From Isosphaera sp. (GTDB lineage Bacteria > Planctomycetota > Planctomycetia > Gemmatales > Gemmataceae), in contig PNKH01000022.1 in NCBI GenBank assembly GCA_013822345.1, forward strand, positions 1-64,000: DNA of 64,000 bases, given 5' to 3'. Below are positions 25,144 through 33,566 of this stretch, in pieces. The stretch's first letter is position 1, and each line of letters opens with the position of its first letter. Position numbers and translations under genes: made by a program. The notes under the pieces are model-generated. The model did not search any database, was not told the origin of the DNA, and was given only the letters and a program-made list of their open reading frames with translations.

Positions 25144-25773
25144 TTAGGCAGTTCGGGACCTGGAAACGTCTCTGCCCCTCTGATAGATGAGGAAGCCCGC
25201 GGCCCCAGCGGCGAGCAGAACCAGGGAGTTGGGCTCGGGTACCACACTCGGAGTCTGCCGGATCACGAACGTACCTGGGCCGGAAACCTGGAGGGTGAGC
25301 TCGGGTCGGAAGCCACTCGGATTCATGATCGGATTTCCGCTCGGCACCGTGCCCCCATCGAAGAGAATGGAGCCGGGAGTCACCATCGGTGGCTGGAAGC
25401 GGGGCGGGGGAAACAGCGGGTTCTCCCTGGCCGACAGGAACGACGAGCCCGTCGGTGCCGAGAGGAGGGTGTACTCGAAGTGGGTCCAAGTCTCGCCGGT
25501 GTTGTTCAGAACCCCGGGGATTTGGGATCTCGATTCAAAGATCGAGTAGACCCCCCCGGCGCTGACCGTGATCGTGAGATCGATCGGGGCGACGGAGGAG
25601 AAGATCTTCGCGACGTCTACCACGGTGTCGCCGGGGGTGAAGATCGAGGCTCCGGCTCCCCCCGGCCCGTCCACGGCCACGGAAATGATGCCGGCCGAGG
25701 CTAGCTCGCCCCGGAGCAGGATCAGAGCCGAGACCGCTACGAAGAGGGTAACCGCCTTGAACTGCTTTCCCAT
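25144..25773 (-). CDS. PEP-CTERM surface protein
   Basis: Protein of 209 aa. A signal peptide (residues 1-27, ending LASA) is followed by a beta-rich body and a C-terminal sorting tail: VVPEPNSLVLLAAGAAGFLI then the basic YQRGRD, about residues 177-202. PEP-CTERM proteins are processed by an exosortase and usually displayed on the surface. No exosortase gene is in the window. Codon use and base composition are visibly less G+C-rich than neighbours. Body function unknown. Confidence 0.85.
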   Translation of the reverse strand: MGKQFKAVTLFVAVSALILLRGELASAGIISVAVDGPGGAGASIFTPGDTVVDVAKIFSSVAPIDLTITVSAGGVYSIFESRSQIPGVLNNTGETWTHFEYTLLSAPTGSSFLSARENPLFPPPRFQPPMVTPGSILFDGGTVPSGNPIMNPSGFRPELTLQVSGPGTFVIRQTPSVVPEPNSLVLLAAGAAGFLIYQRGRDVSRSRTA

Positions 25774-26261
25774 GACGAGTCCTCCGTTACTGGCTCTCGA
25801 AGACGAGTGGTAATAGCCGAGGCCCGGGCAAGCGTGAGACCGCCGCGAGCAGAGCCTTCCTCCGCGCCGCCGAACTTGGAATTAGGTCGCTCCGGGGCCG
25901 GGTTCGGCCGCGCGGACGGCCTATCGGCCGCCCAGACGGCTAGATTGGCCACTCGGAGCGCGACCTGCAAGGAAATTCCGGCCGGAAACCGATAATGATT
26001 CCGGACTAACTCCCGCGGCGGCTCTCTTCCGCACGGGGCTTCCCGCTCCGAACTCGGGATTCGAGCGGGTTTCACCGCAGTGTCGCGGGGTGGCGAGCCG
26101 CGACCGCCCGGGAGCGGCTGAGGTTGGCCGCGCCCGGGCGGTCGCGGCTCGCCACCGGCACCCGACACCCGACACCCGCGCGAGCCTGACATGCGGTGCG
26201 TTCGGGCGGACCGGCTTCGCAGGCGGCGGTACACTGAAGGGACGCGACCCGGAGGCCCGCC
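25774..26261. other. Gene-free 488-base region with an inverted repeat
   Basis: The first 270 bases are relatively A+T-rich for this genome and probably carry the PEP-CTERM gene promoter. At 26089-26112 and 26133-26156 lies a perfect 24-base inverted repeat built on GGCGAGCCGCGACCGCCCGGG with a 20-base loop, a palindromic element seen once here. No protein-coding remnant was recognised. Confidence 0.6.
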
Positions 26262-26648
26262 GTGAACCACCCCGACACCCTCACCCCCGCCGCCCCGGCC
26301 GCCGAGCCGGCGTTCCTCGCCCGCGCCCGCCGCATCCTCGGCGGCGACGTCCGCCCCGACGACTACCTCCCGGTCACCCCGGAGGTGCGGCGCCGGGTCG
26401 ACCTGTTCCTGGAGTGGGCGCGGGCCCGCGGGAACGGGATGCCGCTCGCCCCGGGGGTCGAGGCCAGGCAGGAGCGGGTCGAGACGCTCTCGTTCCACCA
26501 CGGCGGGGAGAACATCGTCTACATCGAGGACGAACGGGGCATCATCGTGCTGGCCGTCGGGCTGGACCGCGGGACCGACCTCTTCCGCGAGTTCCACGGC
26601 CGCACCCCGCACACCCTGGTCGACGCCGTCCCGTTCCCGACCGCCTGA
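26262..26648 (+). CDS. Small conserved-type hypothetical protein
   Basis: Protein of 128 aa, GTG start with GGAGG nine bases upstream. No signal peptide or membrane segment. The second half is a beta-rich stretch (ENIVYIEDERGIIVLAVGLD). I do not recognise the family. It lies 7 bases before the retropepsin-like gene, so the two are probably co-transcribed. Confidence 0.6.
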   Translation: MNHPDTLTPAAPAAEPAFLARARRILGGDVRPDDYLPVTPEVRRRVDLFLEWARARGNGMPLAPGVEARQERVETLSFHHGGENIVYIEDERGIIVLAVGLDRGTDLFREFHGRTPHTLVDAVPFPTA

Positions 26649-26655
26649 CCCGCCC

Positions 26656-27135
26656 ATGCTGCCGTACCGCCTGCCGATCACCCGGACCGTCACCGATCCG
26701 GACCCGGACGGCCCGATCCGCACCGTCCTCCGGGCGGCCGTCCGGGTCGAGGTACTGACCCCGTCCGGGCTTCCGGTCGCGCTCGACGCCGCGGCGATCG
26801 ACACCGGGGCCAGCTACACCACGATGAGCGCCGTCCGGGCGCGGGCCCGCGGCCTCGCGGTCCCTGCCGAGTCCTCGCGGATCCCGCTCACCACGGCCGG
26901 CGGCCGCGCCACCGCTGTGGTTCACGACGGCCAGCTGCGGGTCCGGTTCCCGCAGTCCTCCGACCAGGTCTACACCCTGTACTGCCTGTTCTCCGAGGCG
27001 ATGCCGCCGAACACCCCGCTCCTCCTCGGGCTGAACAACTTCATCGACCTGTTTCGGGTCACGTTCGACGGCCGGTTCGCCCCCGACGCCCCGGCCGGGC
27101 ACGTCACCCTGGAGCCGACCGACGCCTCGCCTTGA
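26656..27135 (+). CDS. Retropepsin-like aspartic protease domain protein
   Basis: Protein of 159 aa. It contains the aspartic protease motif AAIDTGASYTTMS (about residues 46-58), with the catalytic Asp in DTGA. A C-terminal LLLGLNNFIDLFRVTFDGRF matches the second conserved strand pair of bacterial retropepsin-like proteins. No signal peptide. Substrate unknown. It lies just upstream of rsmH in the same direction. Confidence 0.75.
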   Translation: MLPYRLPITRTVTDPDPDGPIRTVLRAAVRVEVLTPSGLPVALDAAAIDTGASYTTMSAVRARARGLAVPAESSRIPLTTAGGRATAVVHDGQLRVRFPQSSDQVYTLYCLFSEAMPPNTPLLLGLNNFIDLFRVTFDGRFAPDAPAGHVTLEPTDASP

Positions 27136-27155
27136 CCCGCCCCCCGGGACGCCGT

Positions 27156-28046
27156 ATGTCCGCCCCCCGCGAGCCGCGCCACGCCGCCGTGCTGCCGGCC
27201 GAAGTCCTCGACCTCCTCGACCCCCGGCCCGGCCAGACGTGGGTCGACTGCACCGTCGGGGCCGGCGGGCACACCCGGCTCGTCGCGGAACGGCTCGGCG
27301 AGACCGGCCGGCTGGTCGGGCTCGACCAGGACCCGACCATGCTCGACCTCGCCCGGCCGCGGCTCGCGGGGCTGCCGGTCACCCTGGTCCGGGCGAACTT
27401 CGACCAACTCCCCGGCGTCCTCGCCAACCTCGGGGTGGGAACGGTCGACGGGGTCCTCGCGGACCTCGGATTCGCGTCCGACCAGTTGCAGGACGCCGCC
27501 CGCGGGCTCAGCTTCCGCGACGACGGCCCGCTCGACATGCGGCTCGACCCGTCCGCCGGGGCGACCGCCGCCGACCTCGTCAACACACTGTCCGAGGCGG
27601 CCCTCGCCGACGTGTTCTTCGAGTACGGCGAGGAACGGCACAGCCGGCGGGTCGCCCGGAAGGTGGTCGAACGGCGGAAGGCCAGGCCGTTCGCGACGAC
27701 CGCCGATCTCGCCGCGGTGGTGCGGTCGTGCGTGCCGCGGGCCGGCGGGATCGACCCGGCCACCCGGGTGTTCCAGGCCCTGCGGGTGGCGGTGAACGAC
27801 GAGCTCGGGGCGCTCGACCGCCTCCTCGCCGCCCTGCCGCGGGTGGTGAAGCCCGGCGGCCGGGCGGGCGTCATCAGCTTCCACTCGCTCGAGGACCGGC
27901 GGGTGAAGCAGGCGTTCCGCACCCCTGGCGTGTGGGAGCCGCGGACGAAGAAGCCGGTCGAGGCCGGCCCCGACGAACTGGCCCGCAACCCCCGCGCCCG
28001 TAGCGCCAAGCTGCGGGTGGCGGTCCGGTCCGGCGGGCCGACGTAA
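27156..28046 (+). CDS. rsmH: 16S rRNA (cytosine1402-N4)-methyltransferase RsmH
   Basis: Protein of 296 aa. SAM-binding motif TVGAGGHTRLVAERL and GLDQDP lie near the N-terminus. VDGVLADLGFASDQLQDAARG and the conserved block GPLDMR follow. The C-terminal GVISFHSLEDRRVKQAF is diagnostic of RsmH (MraW). The ATG at 27156 is chosen over TTG at 27132. The downstream gene is 20 bases away. In most bacteria rsmH opens the dcw cluster followed by ftsL and ftsI; here the next gene encodes a LysM-like protein. Confidence 0.94.
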   Translation: MSAPREPRHAAVLPAEVLDLLDPRPGQTWVDCTVGAGGHTRLVAERLGETGRLVGLDQDPTMLDLARPRLAGLPVTLVRANFDQLPGVLANLGVGTVDGVLADLGFASDQLQDAARGLSFRDDGPLDMRLDPSAGATAADLVNTLSEAALADVFFEYGEERHSRRVARKVVERRKARPFATTADLAAVVRSCVPRAGGIDPATRVFQALRVAVNDELGALDRLLAALPRVVKPGGRAGVISFHSLEDRRVKQAFRTPGVWEPRTKKPVEAGPDELARNPRARSAKLRVAVRSGGPT

Positions 28047-28066
28047 CCCGAACCCGCAGGTCACGG

Positions 28067-29605
28067 ATGACCGAACCGATCGCCGTCGACGCCCCGCCGA
28101 AGCCGGCCCCGGCCCCGCGGCCGGTCGTGGTCGTGGCCCCGCCCGCCCCGCGCCTCCCGGACGTGCCGGCCCCGGCCGTGAAACCCGACCCGAAGCCGGC
28201 CGAGCCGACCCCGCCGGCCGGGCGGTCGCTCCTCGCCCGGGTGCTGGCCCTCGCGACGCGGAAGCAGGCGGCGGTCGGGGCGTCGGCCCTGTTCAGTTTG
28301 GTGGCCGGGGTCGCCGGGGTGCGGCTGCTGTTCCCGGACGACCCCGCCCCGACGCCCCCCGCCCTGCCGGCCCCGCCCGCCCCGAAGGCGCCCGCGGCGC
28401 CGGCCAGGCCCGAGCCGAAGGCCGACCCGGTGACGCTGCCGGAGCCGTCCCCAGCGTCCCCGCCTCCGAAGGACACGGGCGAGCCAAAGTCGTCGCCGGT
28501 GGAGGTGCCGACTTCCGCCCCCACGCTCCCGCCCGTCGTGCCGCTGCTCCCCGTCCCCCCCCCGGCGAAAGGGGACAACCCACCGCCGCCGGCCGACCTC
28601 CCCGTCCTCCCGGTGGGCGGGATCGAGCCGCCGAAGTTGCCCACGGCGGCCCTCCCGAAGGTCGACCCGCCCGCCGCCGAGCCGCCGGCCGTGCCCCCGC
28701 TCCCGATGCTCCCCGCCCTGCCCGCGGGCCCGGTCACCCCGCCGACCAAGGACTCCGGCACGCCCCCCCCGATGCTCCCGCTGCCGGAGGTGAAGTCGGA
28801 CACCCCCGCCCCGAAGGTGCCGGAGCCGGCGGCCCCCGCCGCGCCACCGCTCCCGGGCGTCGGGATGGCGCCGGTGATCCCGCCGCCCCCGGCGCCGCTC
28901 GGATTCGCGCCCAAGCCCGCCCCGAAGACTCCGGCCGCCGACCCGCCGCCGGTCACCGGCTTCCCGGTCGGCGACGCCCCGAAGCCGCCGCCGCTGACGC
29001 CCAAGGAGCCGCCGGCGAAGGTCGAGGTGCCGCTCCCGAACCCGATGGTGCCGGCGGTCGGCGCCGAACCGCCCCCGCTTCCGAAGGAGCCGGGTGCGAC
29101 GCCGGCCGGTGCGACCGCCCCGGTGATCGAACTCAGCCGGCCGGCGGGAGGCGCGGCGACGCCGCCGGCGGCCACCCCGGACCGGGCCCCGACCACGTCC
29201 TACGACGTGGACATCTACTACCCGAAGAAGGGCGACACCTACGAGACGGTCAGCCGCGAGTTCTACGGGGACGGGCGGTACGCCGCCGCCCTCCAGGCGT
29301 ACAACCGGAACCGGCCGGTCCAGGGGACGGTGGACGTGCCGCCGATCCACGTCGTCCGGCGGTACGGGGCGGGCGCCGGCCGGCCGGCGGGTAACCCCGA
29401 GTGGTCGGCCCCGGCCAGGCCCGGCGGCGGGAAGTCGTTCCGCGTCCCGGCCGGCGGGATGACCATGTCGGACGTGGCCCGGGCCGCGTTCGGCGACGCC
29501 CGGCGGTGGAAAGACGTGTACCAACTGAACCCGCAGCACCGCCCCGACGAGGTGCTCGCCGCCGGGACCGAGCTGCGGCTCCCGACCGACGCCCGCGGCC
29601 CGTGA
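28067..29605 (+). CDS. Proline-rich membrane protein with C-terminal LysM-like domains
   Basis: Protein of 512 aa. The N-terminus is Pro-rich and cytoplasmic, followed by one membrane helix (about residues 68-86, AAVGASALFSLVAGVAGVRL). About 280 residues of Pro/Ala-rich low complexity could span the periplasm. Near the C-terminus are two LysM-like units: KKGDTYETVSREFYGDGRYA and a later FRVPAGGMTMSDVARAAFGD with LNPQHRPDEVLAAGTELRLP. It is co-directional with rsmH at 20 bases, in the dcw place of ftsL/ftsI. A role at the cell wall or division site is inferred only. Confidence 0.7.
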   Translation: MTEPIAVDAPPKPAPAPRPVVVVAPPAPRLPDVPAPAVKPDPKPAEPTPPAGRSLLARVLALATRKQAAVGASALFSLVAGVAGVRLLFPDDPAPTPPALPAPPAPKAPAAPARPEPKADPVTLPEPSPASPPPKDTGEPKSSPVEVPTSAPTLPPVVPLLPVPPPAKGDNPPPPADLPVLPVGGIEPPKLPTAALPKVDPPAAEPPAVPPLPMLPALPAGPVTPPTKDSGTPPPMLPLPEVKSDTPAPKVPEPAAPAAPPLPGVGMAPVIPPPPAPLGFAPKPAPKTPAADPPPVTGFPVGDAPKPPPLTPKEPPAKVEVPLPNPMVPAVGAEPPPLPKEPGATPAGATAPVIELSRPAGGAATPPAATPDRAPTTSYDVDIYYPKKGDTYETVSREFYGDGRYAAALQAYNRNRPVQGTVDVPPIHVVRRYGAGAGRPAGNPEWSAPARPGGGKSFRVPAGGMTMSDVARAAFGDARRWKDVYQLNPQHRPDEVLAAGTELRLPTDARGP

Positions 29606-29624
29606 CCTCGGGTAGTGACCTCGG

Positions 29625-29721
29625 GTAGGGTGGGCCGAGCCCGGCGCTTCGCCGGGCTCGGCCCACCAGGGGTAGCGCGGTGGGACTCGCCCGGCGAAGC
29701 GCCGGGCTCGGCCCACCCTAC
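29625..29721. repeat. Dispersed palindromic element, family A copy 3
   Basis: Both outer ends read GTAGGGTGGGCCGAG. The left arm is shortened and closes directly on its own hairpin; the right arm is complete. Its right-end TAG (minus strand, 29718-29720) is the stop codon of the gene ending there. It lies between convergent genes. Confidence 0.88.
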
Positions 29722-31337
29722 TTCCCGAGTTCCAGCAGCAGGACGTACCCGTCCGCCGCCCCGCCGCCGAACCTCCCGCCGGCCGCGTCGGTCGCCGGCG
29801 GGGGGCGGCCCTTGTCGTCCTTCTCCCCGGCGCTGCCGACGCACAGCACCACCTCCTTCCCGCCCTGCTTCCCGCGGACGAACGCCCACCGGCCGGTCTC
29901 GGCCACCTCTGCCACCGCCGTCCCCGGCAGCGCCGAGCAGAACCGCAGGGACGTGGTGTCGGCGTTGAACACCGCCACGTACGGCCCGGCCGGCTCGCCG
30001 GTGTTCAGCCGGTTCCCGGTCTCGATCAGGCCGGACGCGCTCTTCCCGCCGGCGCACACCGACCCGTCCCCGGCGAACCCGAGCGAGTCGACCCAGATGC
30101 TGTTCGGCTTGTCCGGGTTGGCGGTGAACGCCAGCCACAGCGTCCCGCCGATCACCCGGTAGTCTTTCGGGTCGAGCTTGATGATGTAGGCACAACTCAG
30201 CACCCCGGCGCCCCACGCCGACATCCCCAGCCCCTTGAAGTTCTTCGCCGTCGTCCGCACGTCGAACGGCTCACGGTACATCACCGAGTTCCCGCCGTCG
30301 CTCCACGCGTACACGATCAGGTTCCCGTCCGCGTCGTACTTCAAGAGCCGGATCTCCGAGTCCGACACGAGCCGGAGGTTGTCCAGGCCGACGAGCGGGC
30401 CGTCCCAGTGGTACAGCTCGTACCGCAGTTTGCCGTCCGGCCGGTGGACGTACAGGAACGGGTCGCGGTACGGCTCCCGGCCGGTGTGCCAGTTGACCGT
30501 CTGGCCGCCGCGGGCGAAGCTCCCGTCGGTCGGGCTGACGGCCGACCGCCGGCCGAGCAGGAACGGCACCGCGGTGACCGACTCCTGCTTCCCGTCCGGG
30601 GAGAAGGTGCGGAGGTCCGGCCCGGTGAACACGACCTTTCCGTCGGCCCGCAGGGTCACATCCGGAGCGTTGCTCGCCGCCTTCACGTGCCGCAGCCAGA
30701 GCACCTTCGACGCGTCCGGGGAGAGCTTCGCGAGGTAGGTGTGGCCGACCGCCCCCTTCGCCGGCCCGCCCTCGGTCGGCTTCAGTTCCTGCACGTCCCC
30801 GCCGACCGCCACCACGCCGTCGCCGGCCGGCCCGGCCAGGTAAATGTTCCCCTTCTCGTCCACCGCCGCGGCCGTCACCCCGCCGGCCTTCCACGGGAAC
30901 CGGGCGACCGACTTCACCTCCTTGAGGTCGGCGGACAGCCGGGCGACGAAGGCGGTGGCGGCCGGGTCGGCCCAGCCCGGGTCGAGGAACCGCGGCTTGC
31001 CGTCCTTGGTCACCTCCGGCTTCCCCTTGGCGTCGAGCTTCGGGCGGGGGGCGTAGGCGTCCGGGGCTGGGGCGTCCTTCCCGAGGACGGCGGCCTTCGT
31101 CCCGCGGAGGTCGAGGGTCGGGCCGAGGCTGGTGCCGGCGAGGACGACGGTCCCGTCCGGCTGGAACCCGCCGCCGGCGAGCCACTCGGTACCCGCCCCA
31201 CCGACCAGGCCGGCCGCCTTCACGGCGGCGCGGTCCGGGGCGTTCTCGAACTTCTTGGTGAACTGGGCGAACCGGTTCTGGGCGGACGCCGGGGCGGCGA
31301 GGGCCGTCGCGGCGAGGAGGCCGAGGAGGGGTTTCAT
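29718..31337 (-). CDS. Secreted beta-propeller-like protein of unknown function
   Basis: Protein of 539 aa with a clear signal peptide (residues 1-19, ATALAAPASA). The body has recurring units of the kind VDEKGNIYLAG, LRADGKVVFTGPD and YDADGNLIVYAW, typical of SBBP/NHL-like propeller blades. I do not recognise a specific family. The start at 31337 follows from the signal peptide; longer frames run through a family C repeat. The TAG stop is part of family A copy 3. Confidence 0.7.
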   Translation of the reverse strand: MKPLLGLLAATALAAPASAQNRFAQFTKKFENAPDRAAVKAAGLVGGAGTEWLAGGGFQPDGTVVLAGTSLGPTLDLRGTKAAVLGKDAPAPDAYAPRPKLDAKGKPEVTKDGKPRFLDPGWADPAATAFVARLSADLKEVKSVARFPWKAGGVTAAAVDEKGNIYLAGPAGDGVVAVGGDVQELKPTEGGPAKGAVGHTYLAKLSPDASKVLWLRHVKAASNAPDVTLRADGKVVFTGPDLRTFSPDGKQESVTAVPFLLGRRSAVSPTDGSFARGGQTVNWHTGREPYRDPFLYVHRPDGKLRYELYHWDGPLVGLDNLRLVSDSEIRLLKYDADGNLIVYAWSDGGNSVMYREPFDVRTTAKNFKGLGMSAWGAGVLSCAYIIKLDPKDYRVIGGTLWLAFTANPDKPNSIWVDSLGFAGDGSVCAGGKSASGLIETGNRLNTGEPAGPYVAVFNADTTSLRFCSALPGTAVAEVAETGRWAFVRGKQGGKEVVLCVGSAGEKDDKGRPPPATDAAGGRFGGGAADGYVLLLELGK

Positions 31338-31365
31338 GGCGGATCCGCTGATGGTGAAGCCAGTG

Positions 31366-31434
31366 TTCCGGTGGGGCAGGCATTCCTGCCTGCCTCCGCA
31401 AACTTGGCAGGCAGGAATGCCTGCCCCACCGGAA
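31366..31434. repeat. Dispersed palindromic element, family C copy 2
   Basis: Perfect 29-base arms (31366-31394 and 31406-31434) with the GGGGCAGGCATTCCTGCCTG core and an 11-base loop. It lies between two divergent genes, so promoters for both must flank or include it. Confidence 0.9.
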
Positions 31435-31473
31435 CCGAGTCGGGGGCCGGTCGTATCGTAACTCAAGACGACC

Positions 31474-31917
31474 ATGACCGGAAACGAAACCGACACCACC
31501 CCGAACCCAGCCGACCCGCCCCGGCGGACGCCGGCGACCGGGTTGCGCCGGCTGCTGTTCGTCGCCGCCGGGCTGGTGTGCGTCGGTTTGGCGTATCTGG
31601 GGGCCATCCTGCCCGGGCTGCCGACGACCCCGTGGGTGCTGCTGGCGAGCTACTGCTTCTCGCGTTCGTCGCCGCGGCTCCAGCGGTGGCTGCGGCGGTC
31701 GCCGGTGTTCGGGAAGCTGCTCCGCGACTGGGAGGAGCACGGCGGGATCCGCCGGCCGGTGAAGGTGCTGGCGGTGACGTTGATCGTGGTCGTGGTGACG
31801 GTCAGCCTGGTGGTCGGCGGCCTGCCGGTGTGGGCGAAGTGCGTGGTCGGCGGGCTGGCGGCAGTTGGGGTGGGCGTGATCGTGTTCGTGGTCCCGACGG
31901 TCCGGGACCACGGGTAG
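31474..31917 (+). CDS. YbaN/DUF454-family membrane protein
   Basis: Protein of 147 aa. The DUF454 signature GLAYLGAILPGLPTTPWVLLAS is followed by YCFSRSSPRLQRWL and a conserved GKLLRDWEEHGGIRRPVK segment. Two C-terminal membrane helices follow. The function of the family is not established. It is convergent with ruvB, with only 4 bases between the stops. Confidence 0.88.
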   Translation: MTGNETDTTPNPADPPRRTPATGLRRLLFVAAGLVCVGLAYLGAILPGLPTTPWVLLASYCFSRSSPRLQRWLRRSPVFGKLLRDWEEHGGIRRPVKVLAVTLIVVVVTVSLVVGGLPVWAKCVVGGLAAVGVGVIVFVVPTVRDHG

Positions 31918-31921
31918 CGCG

Positions 31922-32965
31922 TCACTCGAACAGCCCGGGCTGCGGGTCCTCGGCCTTCGGCTTCGGCGGCACCTTCCCGAGCACCCCGAACCCGCGCGGC
32001 GTCGCCACCCGGCCGCGCGGCGACCGGACGATGTACTGCTCCCGGAGCAGGTACAACTCGATCTCGTCCGACAGCGTGTCGGTGGCGAGGTTCATCGTCG
32101 CGGCCAGGGCTTCCACGCCGGTCGGGCCGCCGCCGAACACGTCGATCAGCGTCTCCAGGTACTTCCGGTCGTTCCGGTCCAGCCCGTCCCGGTCGACCTC
32201 GGCCATGTCCAGGGCGGCCCGGGCCACGTCCTCGGTGATCGACCCGTCGTGCCGGGCGGCGGCGTAGCTCCGGGCCCAGTACAGCCGGGCGTTCGCCACC
32301 CGCGGGGTGCCGCGGCTGCGGTGGGCCAGCTCGTGCGCCGCCCCGGGGGTGATCGGCGTGTTCAGCTTCGCCGCGTTCACCGTCACGATCTTCGCCAGCT
32401 CCTCGACGCTGTAGAACTCCAGGTGCTCGTGGATCTTGAACCGGTCCCGCATCGGGCCGGACAGCATCCCGCTGCGGGTCGTCGCCCCGATCAGGGTGAA
32501 CGGCTTGAGTTGCATCGAGATGGTGCGGGCGGACATCCCCTCGCCGAGGACGATGTCGACCCGGAAGTCCTCCATCGCCGGGTAGATGAACTCCTCGACG
32601 ATCCGCGGCATCCGGTGGATCTCGTCGATGAACAGGATGCTCCCCTCGTCCAGGTTGGTGAGGAACGGGAGCATGTCGGCCGGCTTGGCGAGGGCCGGCC
32701 CGCTGGTCATCTGGATGGTGGTCCCGAGCTCGTTCGGCAGGACGGTGGCGAACGTCGTCTTGCCGAGGCCGGGCGGGCCGTCGAACAGGATGTGCCCGAG
32801 CGGCTCCTTGAGCTTCTTGCACCCGGCGACGGCGACCTCCAGCCGCTCCGCGACCTTCCGCTGCCCGATCACCTCCTTGAGGAGCTTCGGGCGCAGGGCC
32901 GCGTCGACCTTCCGGTCGTCGCCGTCGTCCGCCGGCATCGTGGTGATGACCTTCTCACGGGGCAT
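31922..32965 (-). CDS. ruvB: Holliday junction branch migration ATPase RuvB
   Basis: Protein of 347 aa. AAA+ ATPase with Walker A GPPGLGKTT (residues 63-71), Walker B FIDEIH (about 112-117), sensor ATTRSG, arginine-finger region GPMRDRF, and a C-terminal winged helix ending GFGVLGKVP. RuvB drives branch migration with RuvA. Its first codons overlap the end of the doc gene by 11 bases, so ruvB depends on translation through a toxin gene. Confidence 0.95.
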   Translation of the reverse strand: MPREKVITTMPADDGDDRKVDAALRPKLLKEVIGQRKVAERLEVAVAGCKKLKEPLGHILFDGPPGLGKTTFATVLPNELGTTIQMTSGPALAKPADMLPFLTNLDEGSILFIDEIHRMPRIVEEFIYPAMEDFRVDIVLGEGMSARTISMQLKPFTLIGATTRSGMLSGPMRDRFKIHEHLEFYSVEELAKIVTVNAAKLNTPITPGAAHELAHRSRGTPRVANARLYWARSYAAARHDGSITEDVARAALDMAEVDRDGLDRNDRKYLETLIDVFGGGPTGVEALAATMNLATDTLSDEIELYLLREQYIVRSPRGRVATPRGFGVLGKVPPKPKAEDPQPGLFE

Positions 32966-33368
32966 TCGTTTCTCCCGCGGCCGCGTCGAGCGGCGTGATG
33001 TGTGCCCGGACCCACTCGGTGAACTCGTCCCGCGTCAGCACCTTGGCCGCGAGCCACAGGAACACGGCCTCCTGCTCGTCGACTGGGGCGGCGACCTCGT
33101 ACCCGTTCAGGACGAGGAACGTTTCCATCGCCGCGTGCGCGATCCGCTTGTTCCCGTCCTCAAACCCGTGGTTCCGGGCGAGCGAGAACCCGAGGGCCGA
33201 CGCCTTGTCCGCGAGCGTCGGGTACAGGTCGTCGCCGCCGAACGACATCCGGGGTTGGGCCACGGCCGACTCGACCAACCCGCGGTTCTTCACGCCGGGC
33301 AGCCCGCCCGACCTGGCGATCACCAACTCCTGCAGACGGATCACCTCGTCCGCGTCGAGGTACCTCAT
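32955..33368 (-). CDS. doc: Doc-type (Fic fold) toxin, death-on-curing family
   Basis: Protein of 137 aa with the Fic/Doc active-site motif H67-G-F-E-D-G-N-K-R75 (consensus HxFx(D/N)GNKR). The preceding GGLPGVKNRGLVESAVAQP is typical of Doc. Family members phosphorylate or otherwise modify translation factors. It overlaps the antitoxin stop by ATGA and ruvB by 11 bases. All expected active-site residues are present, so it is likely functional. Confidence 0.88.
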   Translation of the reverse strand: MRYLDADEVIRLQELVIARSGGLPGVKNRGLVESAVAQPRMSFGGDDLYPTLADKASALGFSLARNHGFEDGNKRIAHAAMETFLVLNGYEVAAPVDEQEAVFLWLAAKVLTRDEFTEWVRAHITPLDAAAGETNAP

Positions 33369-33562
33369 CGGGCGAGTCGCCGGTATAGCTCGGCGTTCTT
33401 CGCCAGGACGTACCCCGCCGCAGCCTCGAAGCCCTGTTGGCGGGCGAGGAAGTCGTCCGTGATCTGCCGGAGCAGCGCCTCGACGGCGACGCCCCGCTCC
33501 CGGGCCGCGTCCGCCAGCCGCACGGCCTTCTCGTCCTCGACCTGGAACGTCACGGTGCTCAT
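33365..33562 (-). CDS. Small antitoxin partner of Doc
   Basis: Protein of 65 aa. The N-terminal strand STVTFQVEDEKAVRLADAAR resembles ribbon-helix-helix antitoxins. The C-terminal half is a helix (FEAAAGYVLAKNAELYRRLAR) like antitoxin tails that bind the toxin. Its ATGA overlap with doc and short length support an antitoxin. It starts 4 bases after the ruvA stop. Confidence 0.75.
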   Translation of the reverse strand: MSTVTFQVEDEKAVRLADAARERGVAVEALLRQITDDFLARQQGFEAAAGYVLAKNAELYRRLAR

Positions 33563-33566
33563 CGCG

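Noticed and set aside
27874-29716. Long minus-strand frames with Gly-rich translation, resembling PE-PGRS-type proteins
   Set aside because: They are the antisense of the proline-rich LysM-like gene; Pro codons read backwards give Gly. No ribosome site or conserved domain supports them.
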